From assembly GCA_026214975.1 (NCBI GenBank), contig CM047809.1:27355375-27419374 (forward strand): a stretch of DNA of 64,000 bases, read 5' to 3'. The position numbers and the translations under genes were made by a program. Each line of letters starts with the position of its first letter. The first letter of the stretch is position 1. Positions 12,300-24,300 of this stretch are shown here, in pieces. The notes beneath the pieces are model-generated. The model was not told where the DNA came from. It saw nothing but the letters and a program-made list of their open reading frames with translations, and made no database searches. Origin of the DNA: Gentiana macrophylla (lineage: Eukaryota; Streptophyta; Magnoliopsida; Gentianales; Gentianaceae).

Positions 12300-12541
12300 T
12301 TTGCATTACTTTATAGTATTTAAATGTCATAAGAATAAATGTAACAATGTTGTTTGAGTGTGTTGCAAGAAGCGACTACAAAATAAAGCAATGTATTATT
12401 TTATAGCATTTGGAGATGAAAATTGGTGATTCTGATGATAATAATGCATCATGTTTTTTTTGGTTACTTAGAAGGAATCAACCGTCAGTTATTACGCAAT
12501 CATTCACCGTCCTAAGTTACCATGTGTATAGATAAAAGGTA

Positions 12542-12785
12542 CCCCTCCGTCTCATAATAAGCCTTTTGATCATTTCACACAATTTAAGAAAACATAATTA
12601 ATGAGTTGTTTTTTAATATTTCAAAACAAAATATTATATTTTTTTTTGGGACTAGCTAATAATATTACATTATTTAGTGTGAAAGTAAAAACAATGCATT
12701 TAATATTGTATTGTTTTGTGAGAAGGACTTATATTTTGGGACACTATTAAAAAGCCAAAAAACTTATATTACGGGACGGAGGGAG
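12542..12785. mobile_element. Stowaway-type MITE
   Basis: Inverted ends CCCCTCCGTCTCATAATAAG and CTTATATTACGGGACGGAGG (plus GAG) are flanked by TA on both sides, the Tc1/mariner Stowaway signature. It is 244 bp, AT-rich and has no transposase. Confidence 0.88.
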
Positions 12786-12818
12786 TAAGTATAGCTTAGT
12801 GGTATGGTTTCTTGGGGG

Positions 12819-13451
12819 TTATGATGCATCGACACTTCAATCTGGTTGTCGCGCGCCGTGTCCGATATAAGATACAAAACGATACGCTCCGACACCGTGT
12901 CCGACACGTGTCGGATGATTAAATTAATATTATTTAAAATTTAAATATCCGACACGCATCGGACACACTGTCGACACTCTCCGACACTCCTGATTCCAAT
13001 TTTTTAATTTTTCTTTTCTTTTTTTAAGTTTTCTTCAATAGAAACGTTAAAATATACAATTTTTATTTCTATAATAATTAAATAAATAATATAATTTTAT
13101 ATGTTTAAGTTTAGGACGCTATCAAGTTTATATGTTATTTTTGTTGATAAACAATCATTTTTACGATTTGTAATATTTTGAAAGTAAATCACAATTTCTT
13201 TTGGCACCGTATAAAAGTCGAATATATATTCTAGATATTCATGGAATTTATGTCATACATATCTTATTTTGTCTAGTTTTTTCAGATGTTTACGATTTTT
13301 TTTTTGATAAATTGAATTTTATTTACATTATATATATACATATATATAACGTGTCGGCGGCGTGTCATGTACTTAAATTTTGGAATTACTTGTATCGCTA
13401 TGTCCGTGTCGTATCGTGTGACGTGTCCGTGTTTATATCCGTACAACATAG
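12819..13451. mobile_element. hAT-like MITE rich in CGACAC/GTGTCG words
   Basis: The ends TTATGATG and CAACATAG are imperfectly inverted, and the flanks carry 8-bp near-duplicates CTTGGGGG and CTTGGGGT, fitting hAT. Both subterminal regions are dense in GTGTCCG/CGGACAC words in opposite orientation (12850-12990 and 13350-13440). No transposase reading frame was found. Confidence 0.55.
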
Positions 13452-14012
13452 CTTGGGGTTTTCTGCCTATGAATGATGTACTCTCTGTTTAGTGGAAATT
13501 GCTTATTAATACTTTTAGTTTTTTTCAAAAAGAAAATATCAATTTTAAGTTTAAACATAAAGAAATAAAATTATAAAACATTTAATACTACAACCAAATA
13601 TATTTATTGAAAAAAAAAATGTTATGAAGTTATGTTGAAATGCACGTGGCTACACTAAAAGATAGACTGAGGATCCCCAACGGTACAAAAAGCAAGCAAA
13701 AAGCACCGCAAGTCGCATCAAAACGACGCAGATGACGCCTATCAGACGGACGGTGTAGTTTTGGATCGAACGACGTCGTTTTCGGCCTTGAATTCGCAGG
13801 CGCGGGAGATTGTACCGGCGGGGATCCGGGCTCCTAAAAGATACTTGTTGGCTCACATTTGGTTAGAAGATGACTTTGGTACTGTGACGTTTTCGTAAAG
13901 AACCACCTTCACCGCTCCATGTCCTGCTTCAACTATGAAGATAATTTGTTTTTCTCTTCAACTCTTTTTGTTTTGGGATTTGTTAATTGCATTACATCGA
14001 ATCTACTTACGG

Positions 14013-14252
14013 TATGTACGTTTTAAAATATAAATTCGTTTAGATTTTTAATTGTCCCATAATATAAATCCATTTAAAATACCAGTGGAGTATTTATTAT
14101 ATTTTTCTTGCTTTTACCCTTAATTTATTATACATTCACCTACTTTACAACTATTGTATTAATAAAAGTCAAAAGTTAAAATTAAGGACACATAATCATT
14201 TTCTTAATATGTGTGAAAAAATCTAAATTGACTTACATTTTGGGATGTATGT
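14013..14252. mobile_element. Degenerate Stowaway-like MITE
   Basis: Imperfect inverted ends (TATGTACGTTTTAAAATATAAAT against TACATACATCCCAAAATGTAAG, each read inward) bound an AT-rich 240-bp segment. This is a weak call based on end similarity and size. Confidence 0.4.
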
Positions 14253-15996
14253 AGTATTATATTTCTGAAAAATTGGATGTGAGATCAATATTTGAGTTTA
14301 CTGAGGTCAAATATCCGTTTTCGACCTCAATAATTAAAGTTGAATAAATAGAAGTGTGACGCTACAATATAATATATGAAACGAGATATCAATAACAATG
14401 TTATTTTCTTTTATAGTGGCTAGTGTTAATGTTGTGAATGATTTTTCATTTAAAACAATATCATTAACGTGATGTTATTACCACGATAATTCATAATTGT
14501 GTGGCAATGAATTACACAACATCTTTTTTACTTTTAATTATAGTGTGTCGTTTTAATTATAGTGGGTCGGTAGCATAATCAATTAGTCACACAACATAGT
14601 TAATTGTGCAAAATATATTAACACAACCATTATGATCGTAATATTTCTCATATATTAATTATAAGATGAGATAAAAAAAAAATGCTATATTTTTTAAATT
14701 CATGTAATTTTCTTTTAGGAAAATTCATGTCATTTGTCTAATGATAATGTACAACCAATTCCTTTATATAAGAATTATCTGATATTCCTAACTATGTTCC
14801 CCATTGATGAAAATACATATCTTCTTTCATATTCATTTAATGTTGTCTGCAAGAGTTAGAAGTTCAACGGTAAAATAATAGGTGTGATGTAATAACAGTC
14901 GTCTTTAAGGCAGAACGTGCGAGGTCGATCTGGTAAATTATCGACTTTTCTTACCAATAAAATGTGTACATAACACTTGTTACAAATTAGAATACCGAGT
15001 CATAACCCTAGATCTATATTATATATGAATATATAGAGACGGGATAGTGAAGACCCTTTTGGTTAAGGTATACAAGCAACATTATGCAAACTGGGTTATT
15101 AAGGAATAACCCTACATCTTTTACGAAATTCTAGAGAAGGGAGAATGTGGGTCCGCGGGAGCATAGATCCTCTGATGTATGAGGATGTTATACATCTTGC
15201 TGTGAGTAGAGGATGAGGGGTAAAAATGGGAATTCCAAATCATAAATTTAAAAAAAAAATCATCAAACAATTATTTGAATAAGCAACAGCAGGGAGCACA
15301 ACAATAGGCATAACAAAGGATCCTGGGTAGGTCAGCGGGTTGGAGTTCAACATTTAAAAAATAGTTATACTTTTTTTTTCGAACAACATACTTATAGTTA
15401 TACAACTTTACATATGTATAAGCCTGACAATTCTCAAAATCGTCAATAGTGGAACCAGGTTAAAGACCGGGTAATTGAGTTCGTGAGGATAACCCCAGCT
15501 ATTTTGACTGGTGGATTTGATGATTGATTATAGCCGAGCCAATGCGAATTGATCGCTACGTGCCTTGAGATTTTATGATCAAACTATTAACGTAGTTCTA
15601 AAAGTTAAGGATGATGATACTTTATATGACTCCCTCGTGGAAGAGTTGATGATGAGTTGCATGTGATAAGGGAATGACCAAGATAATGGAGCGGTTTGCA
15701 GATCATGCCATAAAGGAGCGAGAATCATGAGACCATTATTGTGGCAGTTACCATCGCGGGGTATTATCTGCTAGATGGCTTGATTCCCACCTCAAACGCC
15801 GAGGTCAATGGTGATGACATGCCCCAAGATAGAAGTTTGAACCAAGACGAACCTGCACCATTTCGGTTGAACGAACTAAGAGATGATGCATACATGACTA
15901 AGTGTTTTCTCAAAGTTATCTAACATGTAAGACTCTTTGTTGGCCTGAACTCCTTGGGCCCACTGAGAAGAGCCGAAATAGCCCAGTGGGTGCCAC
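14253..15996. other. Unassigned intergenic sequence
   Basis: AT-rich, with no recognised family. A 60-codon plus-strand frame at 15741-15923 has ordinary-looking composition but no motif I recognise and no extension on either side. It may be the end of a decayed transposon gene. Confidence 0.4.
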
Positions 15997-16221
15997 CAGG
16001 GGCGGATCTACATATTTTAAGGTGGGTCATGTGACCCCATTGAGATATGGACAATTCTTTTTTATTATTAAAACAATATAGTTTTATTGTTAACAAATAT
16101 CGTTTTGTGGTTAAAAATATAGTTTTAGGCTCCGGCGACCGTACTGAAACAAATTTTTGGATTAAAAATATAGTTTTAGGCTTCGGTGACCTCACTGCAA
16201 CAATTCCAGAATCCGTCTCTG
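15997..16221. mobile_element. hAT-type MITE (CAGGGGCGGATC ends)
   Basis: The terminal repeat CAGGGGCGGATCTACAT is matched by the inverted end GAATCCGTCTCTG. The flanks GGTGCCAC and GGTTTCAC are an imperfect 8-bp duplication. The 225-bp interior contains internal repeats of AAAAATATAGTTTTAGGCT-like sequence and no transposase. Confidence 0.7.
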
Positions 16222-16612
16222 GGTTTCACATGTATGACATTGGGTCTTACCCACGTCAAAACCGTTTAGAAATAACTATGTATTTTATTTAGATCAGAAC
16301 ATTCTCAAATTTTTCTCATTATAGTTTGAAGATGTTTTTGATTGAGTTTGATTCTGATAATAAAGATAAATTTGTGCTCAAAATCAAGTTAAAAAATCTG
16401 AACTCTACCAGATTCAGTAAGCTCAATCATCAACACAACTCAACTTAAAAATGTTAAATACATGTATCATCCTCGATCATTATACCCTTGATTAAAATGA
16501 ATAGATCCCATGTGTTTAACTTGTTCCTACACATGAATACAGCTATACTAGTATACTATGAATGAGTGTGGAAACTATTACACAATATTTTGTAACAACA
16601 TTGTTTTAGAAA

Positions 16613-17104
16613 TGTTACAACAGATCGATCAAGAAGTGATGGTGATTGTGAGTAAAGATAAACAATTAACATGTAAACAAATATAGAAACAAAAAAACAC
16701 AGATTTAACGTGGTTTCCGGCAATGTGCCGACTACTCCACGACAAACGAGGATGTTTTATTATCACGAGCAAGTTACAAGTTACAATATTTTCAGATGGT
16801 ATTTATAGCCTTGGGAATCAAACTCTAACCGACTTAACAGCCAAACCAGATAATGACTGAAATACCCTAGAAGTAACTTTATCCAAAACCGAAAAACCAT
16901 GCAAACGTATTCCCCAAGTATCAGCGAGAGCCAACACAGAAAACTACGCTCAGCAGATGACCAGTCTGCTGACACCACTCAGCAGAACACCAGACTCAGT
17001 ATACACCTTCAGGCCCTGCTGACCACTATAGTTTCCACACAGACTCTGCAGAGTATTACACTCAGCTGACCAAACTCAGTAGCATACTTTAAGTCACCAT
17101 TACA
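16613..17104 (-). repeat. 3' LTR of the minus-strand copia element
   Basis: 492 bp. The minus-strand TATA box (TATAAATA) is at 16800-16807. Upstream of it, 16949-17079 holds repeated CTCAGCAGA, GTCTGCTGAC, CTGCTGACC and CTCAGCTGACC words. On the internal side (17105-17120) is the purine tract GGTGGAGATT read on the minus strand. It preserves the empty site for the MITE found in the partner LTR (17055-17057, TTA). Confidence 0.9.
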
Positions 17105-17235
17105 AATCTCCACCTTGGCTTCAATTTAATGAAAACCAACCAGATGCACAACCAAGTGCCAGAAATCCTCTTTGTCTTTATATTTGAATTCCTCAACAGA
17201 ACCCCCACCTTCAGCTGAGTATTCCCGGATTCGGA

Positions 17236-19607
17236 TTAACAGCTTTGGATATTCAACAAGTCTAAACACAACTGAAACCTGCCCCTTGGAACTGGTTTAG
17301 TGAACATATCAGCAGGATTAACATTAGTACTGATCTTCTCCACTTTGTACCCTACTCTCATTCCTGAGAAAATGGTACCTAACATCAATGTTCTTGGTCC
17401 TCTCATGATGAACCTGATCCTTAGCCAAACATATTGCACTAAGACTGTCACAATACACCCTGGCTTGATCTTGATGCAGACTCAGATCATTGACTAGCCC
17501 TTTTTACTAGATTACTTCCTTTGCTGCTTCTGTTAATGCCATGTATTCTGTTTTAGTATTAGATAATGTCATTGTACCCTATAAAGTTGCCTTCCAACTT
17601 ACCACAGAACCACCCAAAGTAAGCACATAACCAGTCATAGATCTCCTATTGTCCACATCAGCAATACCATGTGACAAGACATTGAGTACCACCTCTATAA
17701 ATCAGTCCAATATCAGATGTACCCCTAAGGTACCTATATATCCTCTTTACTGCTGTCCAGGTTGAGACATAAACCTGCTGACAACACTGACTGCCTGAGC
17801 CAAATAAGGCCTAGTACATACCTTGATATTAAAGTGACCACTGCACTAGTATATGGAACCATTGACATGTATTCTTTTTCTTCAGCTGACTATGGAGCAA
17901 CCACAACAGACAGATGTTGATTTGATGTCATAGGAGTATCTATAGGTTTGGCTGCTGACATGCCAAACTTGGATAATATCTTCTCAATATACCCCTGCTG
18001 AGACAAGAACAGCTTCCTATATCTATAGATATCCATCCCCAGATTTTTTTTTGCATTCCTCAAATCCTTCATCTCAAATTCAGCCTTGAGCAGATTTTTC
18101 AGATCTTGAATGTCAGACTTGTTTGCAGCAGCTATCAGCATATCATCCACATACATAACCAGATAGATGACTGATCCATCCTTCAGCTTATTGTGATAAA
18201 CACAACAATCATATAGACTCCTGTTATAACCCTCTTTGAATCGTGATAATCACAAACTTCTTATACCCATCGTCTTTGGATTTGTTTAAGTCCATACAAG
18301 GACATTTTCAACCTGCAAACATATCCTTCCTTGCCAGAAACTTGGAAACCCTCTGGCTAAGTCATACAAATTTCTTTATCTACATCTCCATTTAGAAAAA
18401 CTGTCTTCAAATCCAATTGCTCAAGTTCAAGATTCTGATGCGCCACTATTGCTAATAACACCTTGATGGAAGTATGTCTGACCACTGGAGAAAATATATC
18501 TTCATAGTCTACCCCCTCTTTCTGACTGAACCCTCTTGCATCCAAACATGCCTTATATCTGATGCCCTCAGTAGATGTCATTCATTCCTTTTTCTTGAAG
18601 ATCCATTTGCAGCTGACCACCCTTCTATCAAGTGGTTGTTTGACAAAATCCCAAGTCTCATTCTTCTGCAGTGACTCCATTTCTTCTCCCATGGAAATAA
18701 GCCAATGAGATGCCTCAGAACATGTCACTGCTTCCCTATAAGTGTTAGGTTCAAAACCATCCATTTCTTCAGCTACCTGTAGTGCATATCCCACCATATC
18801 CTCCTCAAACCTATATCTTCTTGGAGGTCTAATATTGGTCCATCTAGCTCTACTAAGAGCTATACTCTGTTGACCAACATTAGCTATTTGAGTATCTGCT
18901 GACCCTTGTTCAGCAGACTAGTTTGGATCCAGCTCCGGATCTGCTGAGTGCTGACTGTCCCCTGCTGAGTCTTTCAATTCAGTAGACTCTGCTTGAAGCT
19001 CCACCTGTTTGTCAACTTCTCAATTTCAGATCCAATTTCAGATTCAGATATGGCCTTCACAGATGAGTTAAGCATAGAATTTTCATCAAAGACTACACTC
19101 CTGCTGAGTATAACCCTATTTTCAGCTGATGACCAGATTCTTACCCTTTTACTCCATCTTCATATCCGACAAATACTCCCTTCTTGGCTTTAGGTTCCAG
19201 TTTACATTCACTAACATGATAGTAGATTGTGCTTCCAAAAACCCTTAGACCAGAGTAGTCTGCTGACTTTCCTGACCAAACCTCAAGTGGTGTTTTAAGC
19301 TTGATCCCAGTGTGAGACCCCCTATTGATTAACTAGCATTCTGTGTTAATAGCCTCTGCCCAAAATCTCTTGCTAAACCAGAATTAAAAGAGCAAGCACC
19401 TTGCCCCCTCCAAAAGAGTTTGATTCATTCATTCTACAACACCATTCTGTTGTGGAGTGTCTCTGACAGTATGGTGCCTAGCAAGCCTTCATTCTTGCAA
19501 AATTCATCAAACTCAGACTAACAGAATTCTAGTCCATTATCAGTTCTAAGTCTCTTGATCTTCCTCACTGTCTGATTCTCAACCAATGCCTTTCACTGCT
19601 TGAAGTG
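17236..19607 (-). pseudogene. copia integrase C-part, reverse transcriptase and RNase H, broken
   Basis: Fragments in pol order on the minus strand: integrase residues around RTDNGLEF (about 19530-19560), a linker, the reverse transcriptase start with CKWIFKKKE (near 18582), SPVVRHTSIKVLLAI in the next piece, the catalytic YVDDM at about 18150, and the RNase H end with NPADMFTKPVPRGRF (about 17270). Frameshifts and stops separate the pieces, so no full polyprotein can be made. The family role is reverse transcription and integration of the element. Confidence 0.9.
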
Positions 19608-19612
19608 CTTGA

Positions 19613-21325
19613 TGTTAGGTGTAGTGCCCAAAAGACAATTTGTGTAATTGTTTTTAATAATGAATGACAGAATTTATCTCAACTTATTACTTGCTTTGTG
19701 CTTGTAAAGTAATACATCGCCGCAAACCCTAAGTGTATCTCAGATGTAACCACTTAACTCAAAGTGTATGGATTACACGTGAGGATTGAGTTAGTGGTGA
19801 TATACTTAAAGCTGTTAGTCCGTGGTGAACTTAATCGAGTTTAGGTCTCTTGATTAAAACTCCAATAATGCGCCCGAGAACACCTTAGGGTGTGATAGTC
19901 TTATCCGGATTTGTCGGTAGAGGTACCTACGTGGGGCATTTATATATGATGGCATTCATATAGATGGACCGATTTAATCTCAATTTCTCGGTATAATTCC
20001 GTAATCGAGGAATCTGATTAAATCATTAGATGATCATATATGGATCAACCTTAATCCTGAGGTGATGCTGTGGTGCTTTGCTTGTCCCGGGTAGTGTTTG
20101 ATGTGTTAGTTACGGTTCACTTAAATAATGTGTTCCAAGCCACTTCTCATTGGCACTATCTCCGGATGAGTGAGTAGTTCGATTTTCACAGACATGGAAT
20201 CTACTCCTTCCAGTCCCCTTATTTGTTAGCCCTAAGAAAGTGATCGATCGGCCGAGTTCATATTTAGACTAATTAGCTACAAGTTAGATATGTGAACTAA
20301 TTGATCACTAGGGGGTTCATGGTAAATAAGGATAAGATATTCTGAGTCGGGTTCACGGAGACTTCCTCTCGAATGGGATGATCTATGGATGGTTAATCCG
20401 TATGTAGTGATTATATCAATGGACGTTTATTCACTCTATGGGTTGAGTATAAGTATACATCTATAATCGGTAGAGTTCGGGGCCGGGTTTATGGTGGCGT
20501 AATCCCGGAATTAATAATTAATGTACTTATCCGGTTCGATGAATAATTAATTATTGGAGCTCTAAGTTATAGGTCCGTGGTCCCCGACGATGTGCCTCAT
20601 GTAATTCGGACTAATAATCTTGTTATTTGGGCCTCATTGATAATTAATCATTGGGCTAATTAATTGATATGCAAAATATTATTTAGTTTAATGGCTAGAT
20701 AATATAACACACATAAAAGACATTTTATGTGGGCTTAGTAACCTTACAAGTGGCGCCAATATATGTTGATAATTAGAGAGAAATTAGTTTTCTTGGATAA
20801 TTATTTGACATGTGATTTATCATTTATTTGTTAAATGATAATTCATGGAATATTAGATAATAACTTGATTTATCCTAATTTGTTTGGGATAATCATTTTA
20901 TTTATCTTTTATTTGGAATAAAGGATTAATGAAATATTTATCTCTTAATTATTTAACTTGGAGACAAAGTCTACTCTCCTATATAAAGAGAGTTCTAAGC
21001 CTCAACATACTTGGCAAATTTCAAATATACACTTGAAAAGAGAGAAATAATTAGTTTTTTTTGTCTTTGGTTTTAGAAGAAGAAAAACTCTAAGTTTTTC
21101 TTGGTGTTGCATATCAAGGAGGCTCGTGTATCAAGAAGGGTGTCCACCAACCGCCGTTTGGAGAACACTTCGGAAGATCTTGGCTTCTCTTCCTAAAATT
21201 GGTAACTTGATTTTAACCCCCTTGTAGTTGTTAAATCCTTTGATTATGTTTTATGATATGTAAATCGTGATCCGTCCGCTGCGTATAGATCTAACTTCGT
21301 TAGATCTAAGAACCTGCATCCTTCA
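19613..21325 (+). repeat. 5' LTR of the 19613-28498 element
   Basis: 1713 bp. The TATA region CTATATAAA (20979-20987) lies exactly between ACTCTC and GAGAGT, a six-base perfect inverted repeat. Confidence 0.92.
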
Positions 21326-24300
21326 TGTGGTATCGGAGCAAGGTTCTACGATTTATATAGTCATAATCATAATTAAACGATTTAAAGGAGTGGAATTGTT
21401 TGTAGGTAAATTATATTTATTGTTTTATGCATTGATGTGATTAAAATTGTTATGGTTGAAGAGATGGATTGGGGTTGACATCGTTTACCCGTTAGATCTA
21501 TTGTAAACTCATATGAACGATGAAATTCGTTCATATGAGTATAGGAAATTATGTAATTTATTTTTATTGCAATTTTAATTTCCAGAAAATAGATCTGTTT
21601 AGTATCTGTTTAGAAATTTCGTTTTTCCCGTTGATCGAGCCGTTAAAAAGAAGATCCCTCCGGTCAGAATCAAGATTGGAAGTTGATGAACAATCCCACA
21701 AATTTTGGCGTCGATCAGAGTCCGTTTGGATGTCCGTTCGTTGCTGCAAAGAAGCTGCTGTAACAGAAAAACGCAGGATTCACAGAAACCCTGTCTGTGA
21801 CTTCCTCGAATTTCTGGGAGAGTTTAGACCGTTGAAACGAAAATCCAACCGGTCAGATTTACAAATATGGAGTTTTGGTCGTGGAATAAAAATTTCAGGT
21901 CGATCGGGTTTCATCTCGATTCACGATCGGCAGCGGGAAGTCATTGATGCGCTGCTGTAAAAGTCAGATTCAGCAGCAAGTTGGGCGGCTCACTGGAAAA
22001 GATTGACAAGTCAAAGCTCCGATCCAACCGTCCATATTGAAGTCCGAAGAATGAAGGTCAGATCTGGAAAGTTTCGTCCCGATCCGAGTTCTTTTGATAT
22101 GCCAATCGTCGAAGATTCTAAACAGCTGCAGATTAGGGTTTTATTTTATTTTCGAATAGATTAGTTACGGGGGTGCCTACGGTCCATCTCGGTGTTTATT
22201 TTCCGCACTAGTATACATGTTTAGATTGTATGTGTAGAACCGGAAAAATTGCCATGACATGCATCATATCATGAATTGAATTCCACTCCATATGCATACA
22301 TGTAGAAATTAATTCGAGGAATTAGTTAGGCATGTATAAAACACGCAATTAGTTTTAATTAATTGTTTGATATTGATTAGAAACTAATTAGGGTAAAAAC
22401 CGAGGAACACGGGTTTTTTCAATCGTCGAGGTTGGGTGATGGATTCTCGGTGAATCCCACTCTGCGAAAGCATAAGGAGTAAAATCCCGAAACCTGCGTG
22501 GTTAAGGTGTGGGATTCTTGGTGAATTCCACCTTACCTAAAACGAGATTACGTTTTGTTCGTAGTGTCTACGTGAAAGTTTGATGTTTAAGGATTGGATA
22601 ATCACGGGCAAACGGGTTCGAAAGTGGTTTAACCACGGTTGGGTGGTCAACAAGTAGCTACGGCTCGATCGACTTCACCCTCCACGTGTGGCGTTTGCAC
22701 GGGATCTCGCAAGGTCGAGTCGTCCAAGAGCCACTACGGCTTAACGGAGCTCCCTAGCCTTGATCCGTCCGACGGCCACATATGTTCTAACGAATAGGTC
22801 GGGTGGGTTAGCCCACATAACCGACAACGTTCGGGCCTGTGTGGAATTATTGTTCCTTAATGTAACATCAAGTCCAAAAGCGTGATCAAGAAACCCACAA
22901 CTTTTTCAAAATATTGAGTGGGAGCGGAGAGGCGACGGCCGACCCCACGGCCTCTCATCGTTGACACAAGCAACGTGAGAGAATGGTGACGCCTCGTGCC
23001 GGCTTTGATTTCGCCCCTAAAGAAGGCCTTCACCGCTATCAAAATTCAAGGCTTGGTCTCCGAAAGGATAGGATTTTGGGTACTCGTCGGGTCACCGACC
23101 GACCACTAAGCGGCACACTCGGGGTCTACCTAAAAAACTGAGACAGAGGGTCACACTCATAAAGGTATTTTTGGTAGTACCTTGGCTGAAAAAGGAAAGG
23201 TGATTGACGATCACAATGAGATGTTCGATTCTCAATCGATCTTCAATATTAATCGAAACCTCTTTGACCTACCCTAAGGCGGCACTCGAGGCATTAGATT
23301 AAATCCTTGGAACAGTAGGATAGACTATAAGTAATTAGTTTATGTTCCTAAAATTTTAGTAGTGTATGATTTGGATTTATTTTTCATTCTGTTTTATTTA
23401 CAACTATTTATATATCTCTGCAGAGTACTAGGATCGCTAGTGTATGTAAAATTGACTAGTAACGACTTCGTTAAAAGTGGTAAGTAACTAGAACGTTGTA
23501 TTTATTAATCTCACATGCAATTAATTTTTCGGAAGAGATATTTCTCTTGAAGCCTTCAAAACTTAAGTGACGTAAATAGGCATGTCATCTGCTTTGTCAC
23601 TCGTCGTGTGAACGAGAGACAACCGTAGTTAGTTTGAAAGATGATTGGGATGATAAAATTCTTCTAGTGAATTGTGTAGTGTCTACACGAGAAATTTTCT
23701 GATAGAAAAATTGGAGAATCATAAATTAAAGTGTCGCTAGTTAGACGGTATTTGGAACCGATAAACTAGTGGGAGCTTTTATATTATGTTTTACTAATTT
23801 ATTAGAAAATCGGTCCCTTCGGGTAACACTTTCATTAGACATCCAGTTCACGAGTAGTGTCTACTCAAACGAATCGCTAGTTCAAGACTATTTCCTTTCA
23901 GGAAAGTTAAGAATGGGAAAGAATGTCTATAAGTGTTAATCATCTTAACTAAAGTTTTGAGGCTAAACCGGAACATTAATTAAAGAAAGTATAGGATAAG
24001 GAAAGTGATTTCGGATCACTAACCAATGAATCCTTAGCGACTTTCTTAACCGAGCAACTTGACTCGGTAGCTTAGTTCTTTGGAAGAACAAGGAAGCTGT
24101 GCATTAACGATTAATAGAGTACAACGGGCCGTAATTTCAGCTAAAATAGTGGGAGTAATATAAGGAAATGAATTTCGGATTCTATCCTTGAATATCACGA
24201 AAAATTTATTTTTCTTCACATGATTCGTTGAAACAATTGGATTCACTTTCAACTCGATATATTGTTGCCTCATAGAAAGTGAATATGACATTTGTAGTAC

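Noticed and set aside
14850..14960. Possible SINE or tRNA-like head (GAGGTCGATCT resembling a B box)
   Set aside because: No convincing A box, body or A-tail at the expected positions.
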